Shown: piece by piece, positions 43,376 through 52,865 of the stretch
Layout of the letters: the number at the start of each line of letters is the position of its first letter
How positions within the stretch are numbered: the stretch's first letter is position 1
From: Verrucomicrobiaceae bacterium
GTDB taxonomy: Bacteria > Verrucomicrobiota > Verrucomicrobiia > Verrucomicrobiales > Verrucomicrobiaceae
Assembly (NCBI GenBank): GCA_019694165.1
Contig: JAIBCL010000001.1
Span: 62,001 to 126,000, forward strand
DNA: 64,000 nt
Direction of reading: 5' to 3'
The notes under the pieces: model-generated
The model's input: only the letters and a program-made list of their open reading frames with translations
Databases searched by the model: none
Told to the model about the DNA's origin: nothing
Translations under genes and position numbers: made by a program

Positions 43376-45394
43376 TCACGGCCCAGTCGGCAGCGCTTTG
43401 AGCCACGCGAGGTTGAAGACGTAGTGATTGCGGCTGCTGATGAGCTGGATGCGGCCGTCGCGGGTCTGGATGGCGGCGAGGTAGCCGTTGTGCTCGGCGC
43501 GGGTGTCGCTGAGCGGGAACATGTTGCGGTCGATGCCGTTCACTGTGCGCTCTTTGCCGCCGGGAGTGACGAGACGCTTGTGCGGCCACGTTTTGCCGTC
43601 GTCGAAGGAAATCGCGGCGAAGAGGCCTGCGCCGTTGAAGTCGCCATTTTGGCTTTGGAAAATCAGGCCGTTCGGTTTGCGGGCATTGGCAGAGAGATCG
43701 GTGAATGAGCAAAAGAGCAGCGGGCCTTCGCGCAGGCGGATGAGCACCTGGCGCTGCACGCTGCTGATGGCGGGGAACTCGGTTGGCTGATGGGTCCAGG
43801 TCTTGCCGCCGTCGCTGGAGAAGCTGACGGGGGTTTTGAAGTTGAAGGCTTTTTGCTCGGATTCGCTGTTGAGGCGGCCGAAACTCATCAAGCGACCATC
43901 ATTGAGCTCGACGATGGGCGCGTGAATGCCTGCGTGACGGGCGGAGCTGCCGTTGCGATGCGCGAGTTTCTTGTCGGTGATGGGTTCCGAGGTCCATGTC
44001 TTGCCGCCATCGTTGCTCTTGGTGAGGCTGGTGGTGGTGACGTCCTGCGTCATCCAGATCGTGCCATCGCGGCTGCGCATGAGTTGGTTTCCGATTTCAC
44101 TCCACGGTTGGATGATCTGCGGCTTGCTCCATGTGACACCGTTGTCGGTGCTGTGGCGCACGATGTTCTCGCGCAAGCCTCGGGCCAGGTGGAAGAGTGT
44201 TTTGTCGCCATCCCACCAGAGCTTCGGTGCGTGATCATTCACGTCCGCGCCATCCCAGAAGAGCGATGCAGGCTCCCACTCGTTCGCACCGAGCCGCAGA
44301 CGGCTGGCGAGGTTGTTCAGCTCCGTGCCGGCCTCATCGACGCAGGAATACCACACCGCGAGCAGATCGCCGTTCGGGCATTCGGCGATGGCGGGACTGT
44401 GATTGTGCCGGGAGAACGTTGGACCAAAGGAATTCGGCTCCACTTTGACGAAGGGCTTCGGTCCTTCAAAGAAGGGCACGTCCTGCGGCGGCAGCTCGAT
44501 CTTCGGCGTGCTCTGCGAAACGTTCTGCGCATGCAAGGCAGGCTTTGGCAACGGTAGTTTCTCGTTCTTCGGCCACTCGCCGAGCACAACTCGGAAGCCG
44601 ATTTTGTCGTTCACTGCCTCGGGCACCCAGGAAGTACGGTTTGCGGAGCGCAGCAGCCGCGTCTGCACCGAATGACTGCCTCCACGAATGACACGAAAAT
44701 CCCCATCGACGCGACCGAGCGGATCGGTCTGATCCGCAGCCTCATACGGCCCATACCAGTCCGCGCACCACTCGGCGACGTTGCCATGCATGTCGAAAAG
44801 GCCCCACCCATTCGCCGGAGTGCGTCCGACCTTCAGCGAGAGCTTCGTGGCCTTCGGCTGAAACTCCGGTGGCAGCTTTTCGTCCGGAAAAAAGCGATCT
44901 CGCACGCCCGTGTCGTTCGGCCACGAGTGAAAAGCGGCCGGAAGCGCATCGCCGGTGTGAAACAGCGTCTTGGTGCCCGCACGGCAAGCAAACTCCCACT
45001 CCGCCTCCGTCGGCAGGCGATAGATTCTGTTCTCCTTCTCCGACAACCACCCGCAAAACGCCACCGCATCGTTCCAACTCACCTCCGTGACCGCATCGTC
45101 GTCGTTTTGACCGCGATGCTTCGGATCAAACTGCCGATACTGCCCCACCGTGACCTCCGTGGCGCTCAAATGAAACGCCTGCGTGATCGTCACGCGATGC
45201 GCTGGCTTCTCATCCCAGTCCGCATCATCAAACTTTCCCGCGTGCTCTTTCACGTTGAAGTCCGCTGCCGGTCCATCCTGCCCCATGATGAAACTTCCCG
45301 GAGAAAGCGGCACCAGCTTCATGCCGATGGAGTTCGTGACCGTTTCGGCGGAGAGCAACGAACTGAGGGCTAGGAGAATGAGAATGGGGCGCAT
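43376..45394 (-). CDS. Secreted fusion of SUMF/FGE-like domain and sialidase-like propeller
   Basis: 672 residues; ATG 45394 opens a short signal peptide. The first ~290 residues are a SUMF1/FGE-fold domain (GMKLVPLSPGSFIMGQ ... YRLPTEAEWEFACRAG ... MHGNVAEWCADWYG ... FRVIRGGSHSVQTRLLRSAN). The two catalytic cysteines that classical FGEs carry near RGGS are absent here. A C-terminal sialidase-like region follows (HNHSPAIAECPNGDLLAVWY, and Asp-box-like SNDGGKTWTSEP and SFSSDGGKTWTHQP). The SUMF part is therefore probably a binding or structural domain. The fusion may bind or cleave a sulfated or sialylated glycan; the substrate is unknown. Confidence 0.85.
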   Translation of the reverse strand: MRPILILLALSSLLSAETVTNSIGMKLVPLSPGSFIMGQDGPAADFNVKEHAGKFDDADWDEKPAHRVTITQAFHLSATEVTVGQYRQFDPKHRGQNDDDAVTEVSWNDAVAFCGWLSEKENRIYRLPTEAEWEFACRAGTKTLFHTGDALPAAFHSWPNDTGVRDRFFPDEKLPPEFQPKATKLSLKVGRTPANGWGLFDMHGNVAEWCADWYGPYEAADQTDPLGRVDGDFRVIRGGSHSVQTRLLRSANRTSWVPEAVNDKIGFRVVLGEWPKNEKLPLPKPALHAQNVSQSTPKIELPPQDVPFFEGPKPFVKVEPNSFGPTFSRHNHSPAIAECPNGDLLAVWYSCVDEAGTELNNLASRLRLGANEWEPASLFWDGADVNDHAPKLWWDGDKTLFHLARGLRENIVRHSTDNGVTWSKPQIIQPWSEIGNQLMRSRDGTIWMTQDVTTTSLTKSNDGGKTWTSEPITDKKLAHRNGSSARHAGIHAPIVELNDGRLMSFGRLNSESEQKAFNFKTPVSFSSDGGKTWTHQPTEFPAISSVQRQVLIRLREGPLLFCSFTDLSANARKPNGLIFQSQNGDFNGAGLFAAISFDDGKTWPHKRLVTPGGKERTVNGIDRNMFPLSDTRAEHNGYLAAIQTRDGRIQLISSRNHYVFNLAWLKALPTGP

Positions 45395-45412
45395 GCGAGA
45401 GAGGGTGAACGC

Positions 45413-46393
45413 TCACTTCCGCTGCCACTTGTCGTCTTTCTCCATCACCGAGCACGGACCTTCGCCATTCAGCCACGCTTTGGCCTCGGCGTCGCCTTTG
45501 AGGAAGGCGTCCCAGAAGGCGGTGCTGAGGGCGAGGATGACGCGATGGTGATTGGGATTGCGATTCGCGCCTTCGCCGGGCAGGGTGCGTTCGCTGAAGG
45601 CACCGTGCTCGGCTTCGTGGAGGACGAGTTCGTATTTGTCGCCGGGCGGCAGCGCGGGATAGACGCCGAGACGCGAGTCGAGATCGCCGCCGATGGTCAT
45701 CGCACCGATGCGGGCGATGTCATTCGTGCCGGTCATGAGCAGCCATGGCAGTGTGACGCTGCCAAACGCACGCTCGGCGCTGCCTGCAGCGGGCACGCTG
45801 GGGCTCATCATGATCGCAGCCTTGATTCGAGGATCGGTGAAGCGAGCGCGGCCGACGGGCAGGCTTTGTCCGCTGACGGCTTGCGTCGTCACTGCGCCGA
45901 AGGAGTGGCCGGACATGCCCACGCGAGTGAGATCGAGCCTGCCGCGCAAGGCATGCGCCTCTTCCGCATTCCAGCGCGTGAGTTGATCGAGCACCGCCGG
46001 GATGTCGGCCACGCGCAGCATGAAGTTTTCCAAGCTCGCGGCCTGCTTCATCGCCATCGGGATCTGTGCGGGGCGTTGGCCGCGCAACACTGATTCATCG
46101 CTGCCGGGATGCTGCACAAAGACGACGGCATAGCCGCGTGCGGACCAGTGCTTGCCGAGATACGGGTTGTTCTGGCACGAGCCGCCGAGTCCGTGGCTGA
46201 AAAGCACGACCGGCGCGGCTTTGGCCGTCGCAGGCAGATACACGCGGACGGGCAGCTCGCGATTCCGCTTCGCATCGCGCACCACGAAGTCCGTCGGACC
46301 GTTGATCACTGCCTCGGGCAGTTTCAGCGGATCATACGATGCGGCGCTCGAAAGCAGCGCCGGGAGAGCGAGAAATGCGATGATGTAATTCAT
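45413..46393 (-). CDS. Secreted alpha/beta hydrolase, PAF-acetylhydrolase-like
   Basis: 326 residues; ATG 46393 opens a signal peptide (IIAFLALPALLSSAAS). The oxyanion region VVLFSHGLGGSCQNN and nucleophile elbow GHSFGA resemble platelet-activating-factor acetylhydrolase and dienelactone-hydrolase-like families. The C-terminal MTGTNDIARI and HEAEHGAFS give the Asp and His of the triad. It lies 19 bases upstream of the SUMF-sialidase fusion and opens the minus-strand hydrolase block. An ester or lactone substrate is likely; its identity is unknown. Confidence 0.82.
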   Translation of the reverse strand: MNYIIAFLALPALLSSAASYDPLKLPEAVINGPTDFVVRDAKRNRELPVRVYLPATAKAAPVVLFSHGLGGSCQNNPYLGKHWSARGYAVVFVQHPGSDESVLRGQRPAQIPMAMKQAASLENFMLRVADIPAVLDQLTRWNAEEAHALRGRLDLTRVGMSGHSFGAVTTQAVSGQSLPVGRARFTDPRIKAAIMMSPSVPAAGSAERAFGSVTLPWLLMTGTNDIARIGAMTIGGDLDSRLGVYPALPPGDKYELVLHEAEHGAFSERTLPGEGANRNPNHHRVILALSTAFWDAFLKGDAEAKAWLNGEGPCSVMEKDDKWQRK

Positions 46394-46654
46394 GGTTGAT
46401 GAGCGTCCGTCGGGCGGTCGTCATGGGCTGGCCCGGGGACTTTTCCTTGAATCGCGGCGACCGCGAGTCGTTGCGGACGCGAGGCCGAAACAGAGTCGGT
46501 TTCCCGATCTGGACGATTGGCATCATGTCGTGTGAGGCCGACCAGAAAGTCGGGAAACTTTTGGTTGCCAACCCGGGGCTTTGTGGTTCCTTCGCCGCCT
46601 CCAAAACCAGACAAAAACCAATCAACGCCTGACAAGGAGTCAGACACAACCTAC

Positions 46655-46912
46655 ATGAGCGCAGCAACAGCAGACACCAAGACGTTCCAATTGCACGACA
46701 AGGACACCGGCAGCGCCGATGTGCAGGTCGCCCTGCTTACGGAACGCATCAACCATCTCACGCAGCACCTTTCGACGCATGTGAAGGACCACTCCACCCG
46801 GCGCGGGCTTCTGAAGATGGTTGCGCGCCGCCGGAAGCTTCTCGACTACCTCAAGCTCACCGCCGAGGAACGCTACACGAAGCTCCTCAAGTCCCTCGGC
46901 CTCCGCCGCTAG
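46655..46912 (+). CDS. rpsO: 30S ribosomal protein S15
   Basis: 85 residues, close to the usual 88-89. The conserved [32 protein letters not shown] and RRKLLDYLK segments are present. ATG 46655 gives the standard N-terminus; the AAGGAG at 46634-46639 is 15 bases upstream, a wide spacing. S15 binds 16S rRNA early in 30S assembly. The rpsO-pnp order is widely conserved, and in E. coli S15 represses its own translation through a leader pseudoknot; no such structure was assigned here. Confidence 0.97.
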   Translation: MSAATADTKTFQLHDKDTGSADVQVALLTERINHLTQHLSTHVKDHSTRRGLLKMVARRRKLLDYLKLTAEERYTKLLKSLGLRR

Positions 46913-46926
46913 TTTTTCCCTCCACC

Positions 46927-46957
46927 AAGGGCGATGCGTTTCAAGCGCGTCGCCCTT
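46927..46957 (+). terminator. Hairpin after rpsO, terminator or attenuator before pnp
   Basis: A 12-base stem (AAGGGCGATGCG with CGCGTCGCCCTT, one G-T pair) and 7-base loop follow the rpsO stop by 14 bases, then TTGTGTTT. It may reduce read-through into pnp. Confidence 0.65.
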
Positions 46958-47227
46958 TGTGTTTGCGGAGGATAAGCTGGAAATGGCTGACCCGCTGGCG
47001 GCAGTCGTCTTGAGCGACCGCATTCGCCGGCAAATCCATCGGGGATCATGCCTGATCCGCCAGTTTTCCTGACCGGCTGAAGCCGGGACTCCAACTCCAG
47101 GATTCCAGCACTCCATCGCAATGCGACGACCCCTGCTGAGGTCAACCTAATCAGCCACCTTCATCGCGCAGCCCGCTGCCCCCAATTTCCTAACACAACA
47201 AACAAAGAAGAAAGAAACCAAGACATC
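46958..47227. other. rpsO-pnp intergenic, includes a REP-like palindrome
   Basis: No gene was recognised. CCGGCTGAAGCCGG at 47073-47086 is a hairpin related in core to the arms of the 31123-31225 element, here followed by GACTCCAACTCC; it is alone, without an inverted partner. The pnp start at 47228 is preceded by an AC-rich leader with AAGAAAGAAACC at 47210-47221. Confidence 0.45.
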
Positions 47228-49366
47228 ATGTCCATCCATACCGTAACCCCAGTCGTCGGCTCGACGCCGATTGAGATTCAAACCGGCAAGCTCGCGAAAC
47301 TCGCGGACGGCGCCGTCACCGTGCGCCTCGGTGAAACCATCGTCATCGTCACAGCCGTCTCCGCCACCAAGGTCAAGGAAGGCCAGGATTTCTTCCCGCT
47401 CTCAGTCGAGTACAAGGAGAAGGCATCGGCGGCGGGCCGCTTCCCTGGCGGCTACTTCAAGCGCGAAGGACGGCCCACCGAAAAGGAAATCCTCACCTGC
47501 CGCATGACGGACCGCCCGCTGCGTCCGCTCTTCCCGAAAGGTTACTATTACGACACACAGATCGTCGCCATCCTGCTCAGCGCGGACGGTGAAAACGATC
47601 CCGACATTTGCGCGATGAACGGTGCATCCGCCGCGCTGTGCGTGTCTGACATTCCCTTTGCCGGCCCTGTCGGCGCGGTTCGTGTGGGTCGCATCGGCGG
47701 CCAGTTCATCATCAATCCGACGCAAAGCCAGCGTCTCGAAAGCGACCTCGACCTCGTCTATGTCGGCAACAAGACCGACGTCATCATGATCGAAGGAGCA
47801 GCCAACGAACTGCCCGAGGACGAGTTCATCCGTGCCCTGCACGTCGCGCAAAGCGAAGTGGTCAAACTCGTCGCCGCGCAGGAAGAACTCACCCGTCTGG
47901 CCGGCAAGCCGAAGCGCGAAGTGCCGCTCATGCTGGTGAAGGACGAACTGCTCGAAGTGGCCTACCAGGTCGCGGGTGATCGCATTGAAGGCGCTCTCTA
48001 CACGCCCTCGAAAGTCGCGCGCGGCAAGGCCGTCGGCGCGCTCAAGGATGAAGTCGAGGCAGCCATCAAGGCGAAGTTCCCCGAAGCCACGAACTTCGAA
48101 ATCAGCCAGGCGTTCGACTACCTGCAGAAGAAAGCCTTCCGTGTCTCCATCCTCGACAAGAAGCATCGCTGCGATGGTCGTGGCATCGACCAGATTCGTC
48201 AGCTCTCCGGCGAGGCCAACGTGCTGCCACGCACGCACGGCTCCGCCTTGTTTGCCCGCGGCGAAACCCAGGCGCTCGCCATCGCCACGCTCGCTCCCGC
48301 AGACGAAGCCCAGGAAATGGACACCTACGCCGGCGGCCCCGACTCGAAGCGCTTCATCCTGCATTACAACTTCCCGCCCTTCTCCGTCGGCGAGACCGGC
48401 CGCTTCGGCGGACAGAACCGCCGCGAGATCGGTCACGGTGCTCTCGCCGAGCGCTCCATCGAGCCGGTCATCCCGCCGAAGGAAAAATTCCCCTATGCCA
48501 TCCGCGTCAGCAGCGAGGTCATGGAATCGAACGGCTCCACCTCGATGGCCTCCGTTTGCTCCGGCGTCATGGCGCTCATGGATGCAGGCGTGCCGCTCAA
48601 GAGCCCCGTCGGCGGGATCAGCGTCGGCCTTGTGACTGAATACGATGGTGACAACATGAAGCGCTACCTCACCCTGCTCGACATCATCGGCAGCGAGGAC
48701 CACTTCGGCGACATGGACTTCAAGCTCTGCGGCACCGACGCCGGCGTCACTGGCTACCAGCTCGACTTGAAGCTCCCGGGCATCCCACTGGCGATCCTCG
48801 AAGAAGCCATCGCCAAGGCCAAGACCGGCCGCGGCGAAGTGCTGCGCGCCATGTCAGCCGCCATCAGCGAAGTCAAACCGCTCAGCCCGCACGCCCCGCG
48901 CATCGAGATTCTCAAGATCAACCCCGAAAAGATCGGCGAACTCATCGGGCCCGGCGGCAAGAACATCAAAGCGATCCAGGCCGAGTCCGGCGCCGAGATC
49001 AGCATCGAGGACGACGGCACCGTGTACATCTACGCCACCCGCAAGGAAGGCATGGAGCGCGCCGTCGAACTCGTCAGCGGCGTCAGCGCCGAGCCGGAAG
49101 TGGGCAAGACCTACACAGGCAAGGTTGTCAGCACCACAAACTTCGGCGCCTTCATGCGCCTCTTCGGCAACAAGGACGGCCTCATCCACATCTCCGAACT
49201 CGCCGACTTCCGTGTCAACAAGACCGAAGACGTCGTCAAGGTCGGCGACATGGTCACCGCCAAGTGCATCGGCATCGATGACAAAGGCCGCGTGAAGATG
49301 AGCCGCAAGGTCGCCATGAAGGAAGCCGACGCGAAAGCACGCGGCGAAGCTCCGGCGGCACAGTAA
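47228..49366 (+). CDS. pnp: Polyribonucleotide nucleotidyltransferase (PNPase)
   Basis: 712 residues, normal length. Two RNase PH domains ([20 protein letters not shown] in the first; [20 protein letters not shown] and [20 protein letters not shown] in the second) are followed by a KH domain ([16 protein letters not shown]) and an S1 domain ([20 protein letters not shown]). The enzyme degrades RNA 3' to 5' with phosphate and can add tails. It follows rpsO in the usual order and ends at a strong intrinsic terminator. Confidence 0.98.
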   Translation: MSIHTVTPVVGSTPIEIQTGKLAKLADGAVTVRLGETIVIVTAVSATKVKEGQDFFPLSVEYKEKASAAGRFPGGYFKREGRPTEKEILTCRMTDRPLRPLFPKGYYYDTQIVAILLSADGENDPDICAMNGASAALCVSDIPFAGPVGAVRVGRIGGQFIINPTQSQRLESDLDLVYVGNKTDVIMIEGAANELPEDEFIRALHVAQSEVVKLVAAQEELTRLAGKPKREVPLMLVKDELLEVAYQVAGDRIEGALYTPSKVARGKAVGALKDEVEAAIKAKFPEATNFEISQAFDYLQKKAFRVSILDKKHRCDGRGIDQIRQLSGEANVLPRTHGSALFARGETQALAIATLAPADEAQEMDTYAGGPDSKRFILHYNFPPFSVGETGRFGGQNRREIGHGALAERSIEPVIPPKEKFPYAIRVSSEVMESNGSTSMASVCSGVMALMDAGVPLKSPVGGISVGLVTEYDGDNMKRYLTLLDIIGSEDHFGDMDFKLCGTDAGVTGYQLDLKLPGIPLAILEEAIAKAKTGRGEVLRAMSAAISEVKPLSPHAPRIEILKINPEKIGELIGPGGKNIKAIQAESGAEISIEDDGTVYIYATRKEGMERAVELVSGVSAEPEVGKTYTGKVVSTTNFGAFMRLFGNKDGLIHISELADFRVNKTEDVVKVGDMVTAKCIGIDDKGRVKMSRKVAMKEADAKARGEAPAAQ

Positions 49367-49392
49367 GGCAAGCTCACAAGCACTCACGAGAA

Positions 49393-49422
49393 CGGCAGCC
49401 CGGAGACGGGCTGTCGTTTTTT
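49393..49422 (+). terminator. Intrinsic terminator of pnp
   Basis: CGGCAGCCCG pairs with CGGGCTGTCG (one G-T pair) around GAGA, followed at once by TTTTTT. It lies 26 bases after the pnp stop. Confidence 0.92.
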
Positions 49423-49432
49423 CTTCCGTGCA

Positions 49433-49717
49433 TTCGAGCCCTACCAAGACCGCCACCCCGAGCCTGCCGACATTTTCATCCTCATCGCAGTCGCCGACAG
49501 CAGCCTGCGCCTCGACCGCGAAGGAAAAATTCCGCTCCATGCCGCGTGCGACATTCCCGAGACCTGGCTCGTCGATGTGGTCGACCAGACGCTCACCGTC
49601 TTCACCCAGCCCACGCCCACCGGCTACCAACAAAGCGCCGCTTTCAAGAGCGGCGACACTTTTCGTCTCGCGCAGTTTCCGGACGTGGAGATCGCGATGA
49701 GCGAGCTGGGCTGGTAA
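49433..49717 (+). pseudogene. Remnant of a Uma2-family (DUF820) endonuclease-like gene, N-terminus missing
   Basis: The frame from 49433 reads FEPYQDRHPEPADIFILIAV, then ADSSLRLDREGKIPLHAACD, then IPETWLVDVVDQTLTVFTQP, ending at TAA 49715. This matches the C-terminal half of Uma2 proteins, including the Asp-Ile and Glu-x-Trp-Leu/Ile-Val-Asp core. No start codon or N-terminal half exists, and the pnp terminator lies immediately upstream, so it is a truncated copy. Uma2 genes are often scattered in multiple copies and associated with genome rearrangement. Confidence 0.8.
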
Positions 49718-49810
49718 AGGGATTGCGATACGGTGGATCGGCATGACGGCGGCTGTGGAATCCCCGCTTGACTCGCGGTTCATGCGTCCCGATTCCTGCG
49801 CTCAGTCAAC

Positions 49811-50572
49811 ATGCTCACCAAACGCATCATCCCCTGCCTCGACGTACACGCGGGCCGCGTGGTCAAAGGCACCAAGTTCCTCAATCTCCGGGACGCCGGC
49901 GATCCCGTCGAGTGCGCCAAGGCCTACAACGACCAGGGTGCGGACGAGCTGGTGTTTCTCGACATCACGGCCTCGTCGGACGAACGCAAGACCATGGTGG
50001 ACGTGGTCGAGCGCACGGCGGCCAGTTGCTTCATGCCGCTGACGGTTGGCGGCGGAATCCGCACCGTGGAGGACATGCGCGAGATGCTTCTGGCAGGCGC
50101 GGACAAGGTGGGCGTGAACACCGCCGCCGTGAAGACACCGGGGGTGATCGACGCGGCCGCAGAGGCATTCGGCTGCCAGTGCCTCGTCGTGGCCATCGAC
50201 GCGAAGCGGAACGACCGCGGCTCGTGGACCGTATTCACCCACGGCGGGCGCAATCCCACCGAACTTGATGCCGTGCAATGGGCCGCCGAAGTCTGCAAAC
50301 GCGGCGCGGGAGAGATCCTGCTCACCAGCATGGACGCCGACGGCACAAAGGCCGGCTATGACATCGCGCTCACGCGGGCGGTCAGTGAAGCCGTGAGCAT
50401 TCCGGTCATCGCCAGCGGCGGAGCGGGCAGCCTCGATCACATGGCCGAAGTGCTGCGCGATGGCAAAGCTGACGCCGTACTGGCGGCGAGCATCTTCCAC
50501 TTCGGCGAATACTCGGTCGGCGACGTGAAGAAATACCTCGCCGGCCATGGAGTGCCGGTCAGGAGCCTGTAG
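49811..50572 (+). CDS. hisF: Imidazole glycerol phosphate synthase cyclase subunit HisF
   Basis: 253 residues, normal. The catalytic aspartates are in [13 protein letters not shown] (Asp11) and VVAIDAKR (about Asp130), and the phosphate-binding TVGGGIRT and ASGGAGS loops are complete. With HisH it forms IGP and AICAR in histidine synthesis. No hisH or other his gene is adjacent, so the pathway is dispersed. Confidence 0.97.
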   Translation: MLTKRIIPCLDVHAGRVVKGTKFLNLRDAGDPVECAKAYNDQGADELVFLDITASSDERKTMVDVVERTAASCFMPLTVGGGIRTVEDMREMLLAGADKVGVNTAAVKTPGVIDAAAEAFGCQCLVVAIDAKRNDRGSWTVFTHGGRNPTELDAVQWAAEVCKRGAGEILLTSMDADGTKAGYDIALTRAVSEAVSIPVIASGGAGSLDHMAEVLRDGKADAVLAASIFHFGEYSVGDVKKYLAGHGVPVRSL

Positions 50573-50590
50573 CGCAGGGGTTTCCGCACC

Positions 50591-50611
50591 GTGTCTGTCG
50601 CGGACAGACAC
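50591..50611. terminator. Hairpin between convergent hisF and EF-hand gene
   Basis: A perfect 9-base stem GTGTCTGTC / GACAGACAC with a 3-base loop lies 18 bases after the hisF stop and 7 bases beyond the EF-hand gene stop. No T-run follows on either strand, so it may be a weak or factor-assisted bidirectional terminator. Confidence 0.6.
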
Positions 50612-50617
50612 AGCCGC

Positions 50618-51316
50618 CTACTGGGCCGGCTGCTGCCTCTGTTGCGGAGGAGGTCCGGGCGGCTTCGCCTGCATCTCGTCACGCTCGATCCTTTTGTCAC
50701 CGTTCTTGTCGGCGGCTTTGAAGCGCATCTCCGCCTGATGCTGGGCCAGCGCGCGGTTCTCGTTGATGTCCAGCATTCCATCGTGGTTTGCATCACCACG
50801 CGTCAGGAGCACCTCGCCGTCCGGCGGCGGCGGGCCACCGCCGCCGTTGCCATTTCCCTGCGCCGCACCGTCGGACCGCATCGACTGACGGTGCTTCGCC
50901 GCGCCGTCGAGTTCCTTTTTCGTGAGCTTCCCGTCGTAATCACGGTCCATGCGCGAGAAGCGCGCATCGGCCTCATGGAGGGCAAAATCCATATGCTCCT
51001 TGAGCGTGATGACACCATCGTGATCGGCATCGACTCGCGCCATCGCCTCCTCGGCGGACATCGTCGGCTTCGGCGGCGGCGGGCGCTGGCCTCCGGCATC
51101 CGGCCGCTGGCCGTTCGGCGGAGGGCGCTGACCATTCGGCGGCGGCGGACGCCTGCCCTCGGCGACGGCGGGATCCCGAGGTGGCGGCCCGCCATTGTAG
51201 CGCTGAGGCGGCAACGGGCGTGGAGGAGGCGGTGATTCGTGCGAAGCGCAAGCCACCAGGGACATAACGGCGGCAGCGGCGAGCACCCAACGGCACAGGG
51301 CAGAGTCGAATCGCAT
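50618..51316 (-). CDS. Pro-rich EF-hand lipoprotein
   Basis: 232 residues. A lipobox SLVACAS ends the signal peptide, predicting a lipidated Cys. A Pro/Arg/Gly-rich linker (about 28-82) precedes four EF-hand loops: DADHDGVITLKE, DRDYDGKLTKKE, DANHDGMLDINE and DKNGDKRIERDE. Most keep the calcium-binding Asp/Asn pattern. It probably binds calcium at the outer face of a membrane; partner unknown. A perfect palindrome lies 36 bases upstream of the start, shared with the divergent trmL. Confidence 0.85.
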   Translation of the reverse strand: MRFDSALCRWVLAAAAVMSLVACASHESPPPPRPLPPQRYNGGPPPRDPAVAEGRRPPPPNGQRPPPNGQRPDAGGQRPPPPKPTMSAEEAMARVDADHDGVITLKEHMDFALHEADARFSRMDRDYDGKLTKKELDGAAKHRQSMRSDGAAQGNGNGGGGPPPPDGEVLLTRGDANHDGMLDINENRALAQHQAEMRFKAADKNGDKRIERDEMQAKPPGPPPQQRQQPAQ

Positions 51317-51351
51317 AGTGCGGCCAACCTAGTCTCAAAGGAAAAACGCAC

Positions 51352-51369
51352 AAGCCCGCGCGCGGGCTT
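51352..51369. repeat. Perfect 18-base palindrome between divergent genes
   Basis: AAGCCCGCG / CGCGGGCTT without a loop, between divergent starts at 51316 (minus) and 51406 (plus). Downstream on the minus strand a T-run follows after a short gap, so it may be an attenuator for the EF-hand gene, or an operator. Confidence 0.6.
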
Positions 51370-51405
51370 CTTGCACCCACGACCGGCGTCGCCAATGGAT
51401 GCCGT

Positions 51406-51864
51406 GTGCTGCACATCGTCCTCCACGAACCCGAGATCCCGCACAACACCGGAGCGGTCGGCCGCCTGTGTCTGGCCACGGCGGCACGTCTGCACCTCAT
51501 CAAGCCTCTCGGTTTCAGCCTTGAAGACCGCCATCTCAGGCGCGCGGGTCTCGACTACTGGCACGAAGTCGATGTCCATGTCTGGGACTCGCTCGAAGCA
51601 CTTCGCTGCACCGCCGCGCCAGGCGCGGAGTTTTTCTTTCTCACCACAAAGACGGACCGGTCTTACTGGAACGCAGCACTCACCGCTGAGGAGTGCTATC
51701 TCGTCTTCGGTCCCGAGACACGCGGCCTGCCCGCCACACTTCTCGCGCGCGAAGCCGCGAGGACGCTCCGCATTCCCATGGAAGGCACGCGCAGCCTGAA
51801 TCTGGCCACCGCCGTCGGCATCGTGATGTACGAAGCCATGCGCCAGCGCATCGGCCGCGTCTGA
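51406..51864 (+). CDS. trmL: tRNA (cytidine/uridine-2'-O)-methyltransferase TrmL-like (SPOUT)
   Basis: 152 residues, starting at GTG 51406. The N-terminal PEIPHNTGAVGRLC, central LVFGPETRGLP and C-terminal EGTRSLNLATAVGIVMYE make the SPOUT knot that binds S-adenosylmethionine. TrmL methylates the ribose of the wobble base 34 in tRNA-Leu. It is followed by miaA, another anticodon-loop modification enzyme, after a gap of about 90 bases. Confidence 0.92.
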   Translation: MLHIVLHEPEIPHNTGAVGRLCLATAARLHLIKPLGFSLEDRHLRRAGLDYWHEVDVHVWDSLEALRCTAAPGAEFFFLTTKTDRSYWNAALTAEECYLVFGPETRGLPATLLAREAARTLRIPMEGTRSLNLATAVGIVMYEAMRQRIGRV

Positions 51865-51953
51865 GCGACCGGCAAAACCATTGCCGCACATGCGCCACGC
51901 TGCCGGACGACGGTCGAGTTGAGCAGTGCCCAGGTCCGGTGAATGGTCGCACC

Positions 51954-52865
51954 ATGCCTTCACCACTCTACATCGTCGGCCCCACGGCTTCGGGGAAGTC
52001 GGCGGTGGCGCTTGCGCTGGCGGAGCGCATCGGCGGCGAGATCGTGAATGCGGATGCGTTCCAGCTTTATCGAAAGCTCGACATCGTGACGGCGAAACCG
52101 ACGGCGCAGGAGCGGGCGCGCGTACCGCATCATCTCTACGACGTGCTCGATCCATCGGAGAATTGCGATGCGCAGCGGTATCGGGAGATGGCGATGCCGC
52201 TGGTCGCGGAGATTGGCGCGGGAGGCCGCGTGCCGATTGTCGTCGGCGGCTCGGGCCTGTATTTGAAAGCGCTCACACACGGATTGGCCGAGCTGCCGAG
52301 AGGCGACGAATCTCTGCGCGCGCAATTCGACGGCATGACCCTGGAGGAGAAGACGACGTGGCTGCTGCAACTCGACCCAAACGCCGGCATGAACGTGAAC
52401 CTGCGCAATCCGCGCTACGTCGAGCGCGCGCTGGAGGTATGCCTGCTCACAGGTCTGCCGCAATCGGAGCTGCGGCAGACCTTTGGCACCGCGCAGCCGG
52501 ATGCACGCGGTGTGTTTTTAGCGTGGGACCGCACGCAGCTCTATGAGCGCATCAATCAGCGCGTGCGCAGCATGATCGAAGCGGGCTTGGTGGAGGAGGT
52601 GCGCCGATTGTCGCACGAGTCAGACCTGTCCGACACTTCGGAGAAGGCCATCGGCATCCGCGAGGTGCGCGCGTTTCTCTCCGGCCAGTGCACGCTCGAA
52701 GCAGCCATCGACGCGATGCAGCAGGCCACGCGGCGCTACGCCAAGCGCCAGATGACGTGGTTCCGAAGGGAGACGTGGCTGCAAACGATTTGCCTCGCAC
52801 CGGAAACGACGGCAGACTCGACCACCCAGATGATTCTGGAGCTGTTTCCCGATCTGAAGCCATGA
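51954..52865 (+). CDS. miaA: tRNA dimethylallyltransferase MiaA
   Basis: 303 residues; ATG 51954 directly precedes the P-loop GPTASGKS (residues 9-16). The substrate-binding NADAFQLYRKLD replaces the more usual DSMQVY wording but keeps the Asp/Ala-Gln-Leu-Tyr core, and GGSGLYLKALTHG follows. The C-terminal ATRRYAKRQMTWFR is standard. MiaA transfers dimethylallyl to A37 in tRNAs reading UNN codons. Its stop overlaps the aroB start (ATGA). Confidence 0.96.
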   Translation: MPSPLYIVGPTASGKSAVALALAERIGGEIVNADAFQLYRKLDIVTAKPTAQERARVPHHLYDVLDPSENCDAQRYREMAMPLVAEIGAGGRVPIVVGGSGLYLKALTHGLAELPRGDESLRAQFDGMTLEEKTTWLLQLDPNAGMNVNLRNPRYVERALEVCLLTGLPQSELRQTFGTAQPDARGVFLAWDRTQLYERINQRVRSMIEAGLVEEVRRLSHESDLSDTSEKAIGIREVRAFLSGQCTLEAAIDAMQQATRRYAKRQMTWFRRETWLQTICLAPETTADSTTQMILELFPDLKP

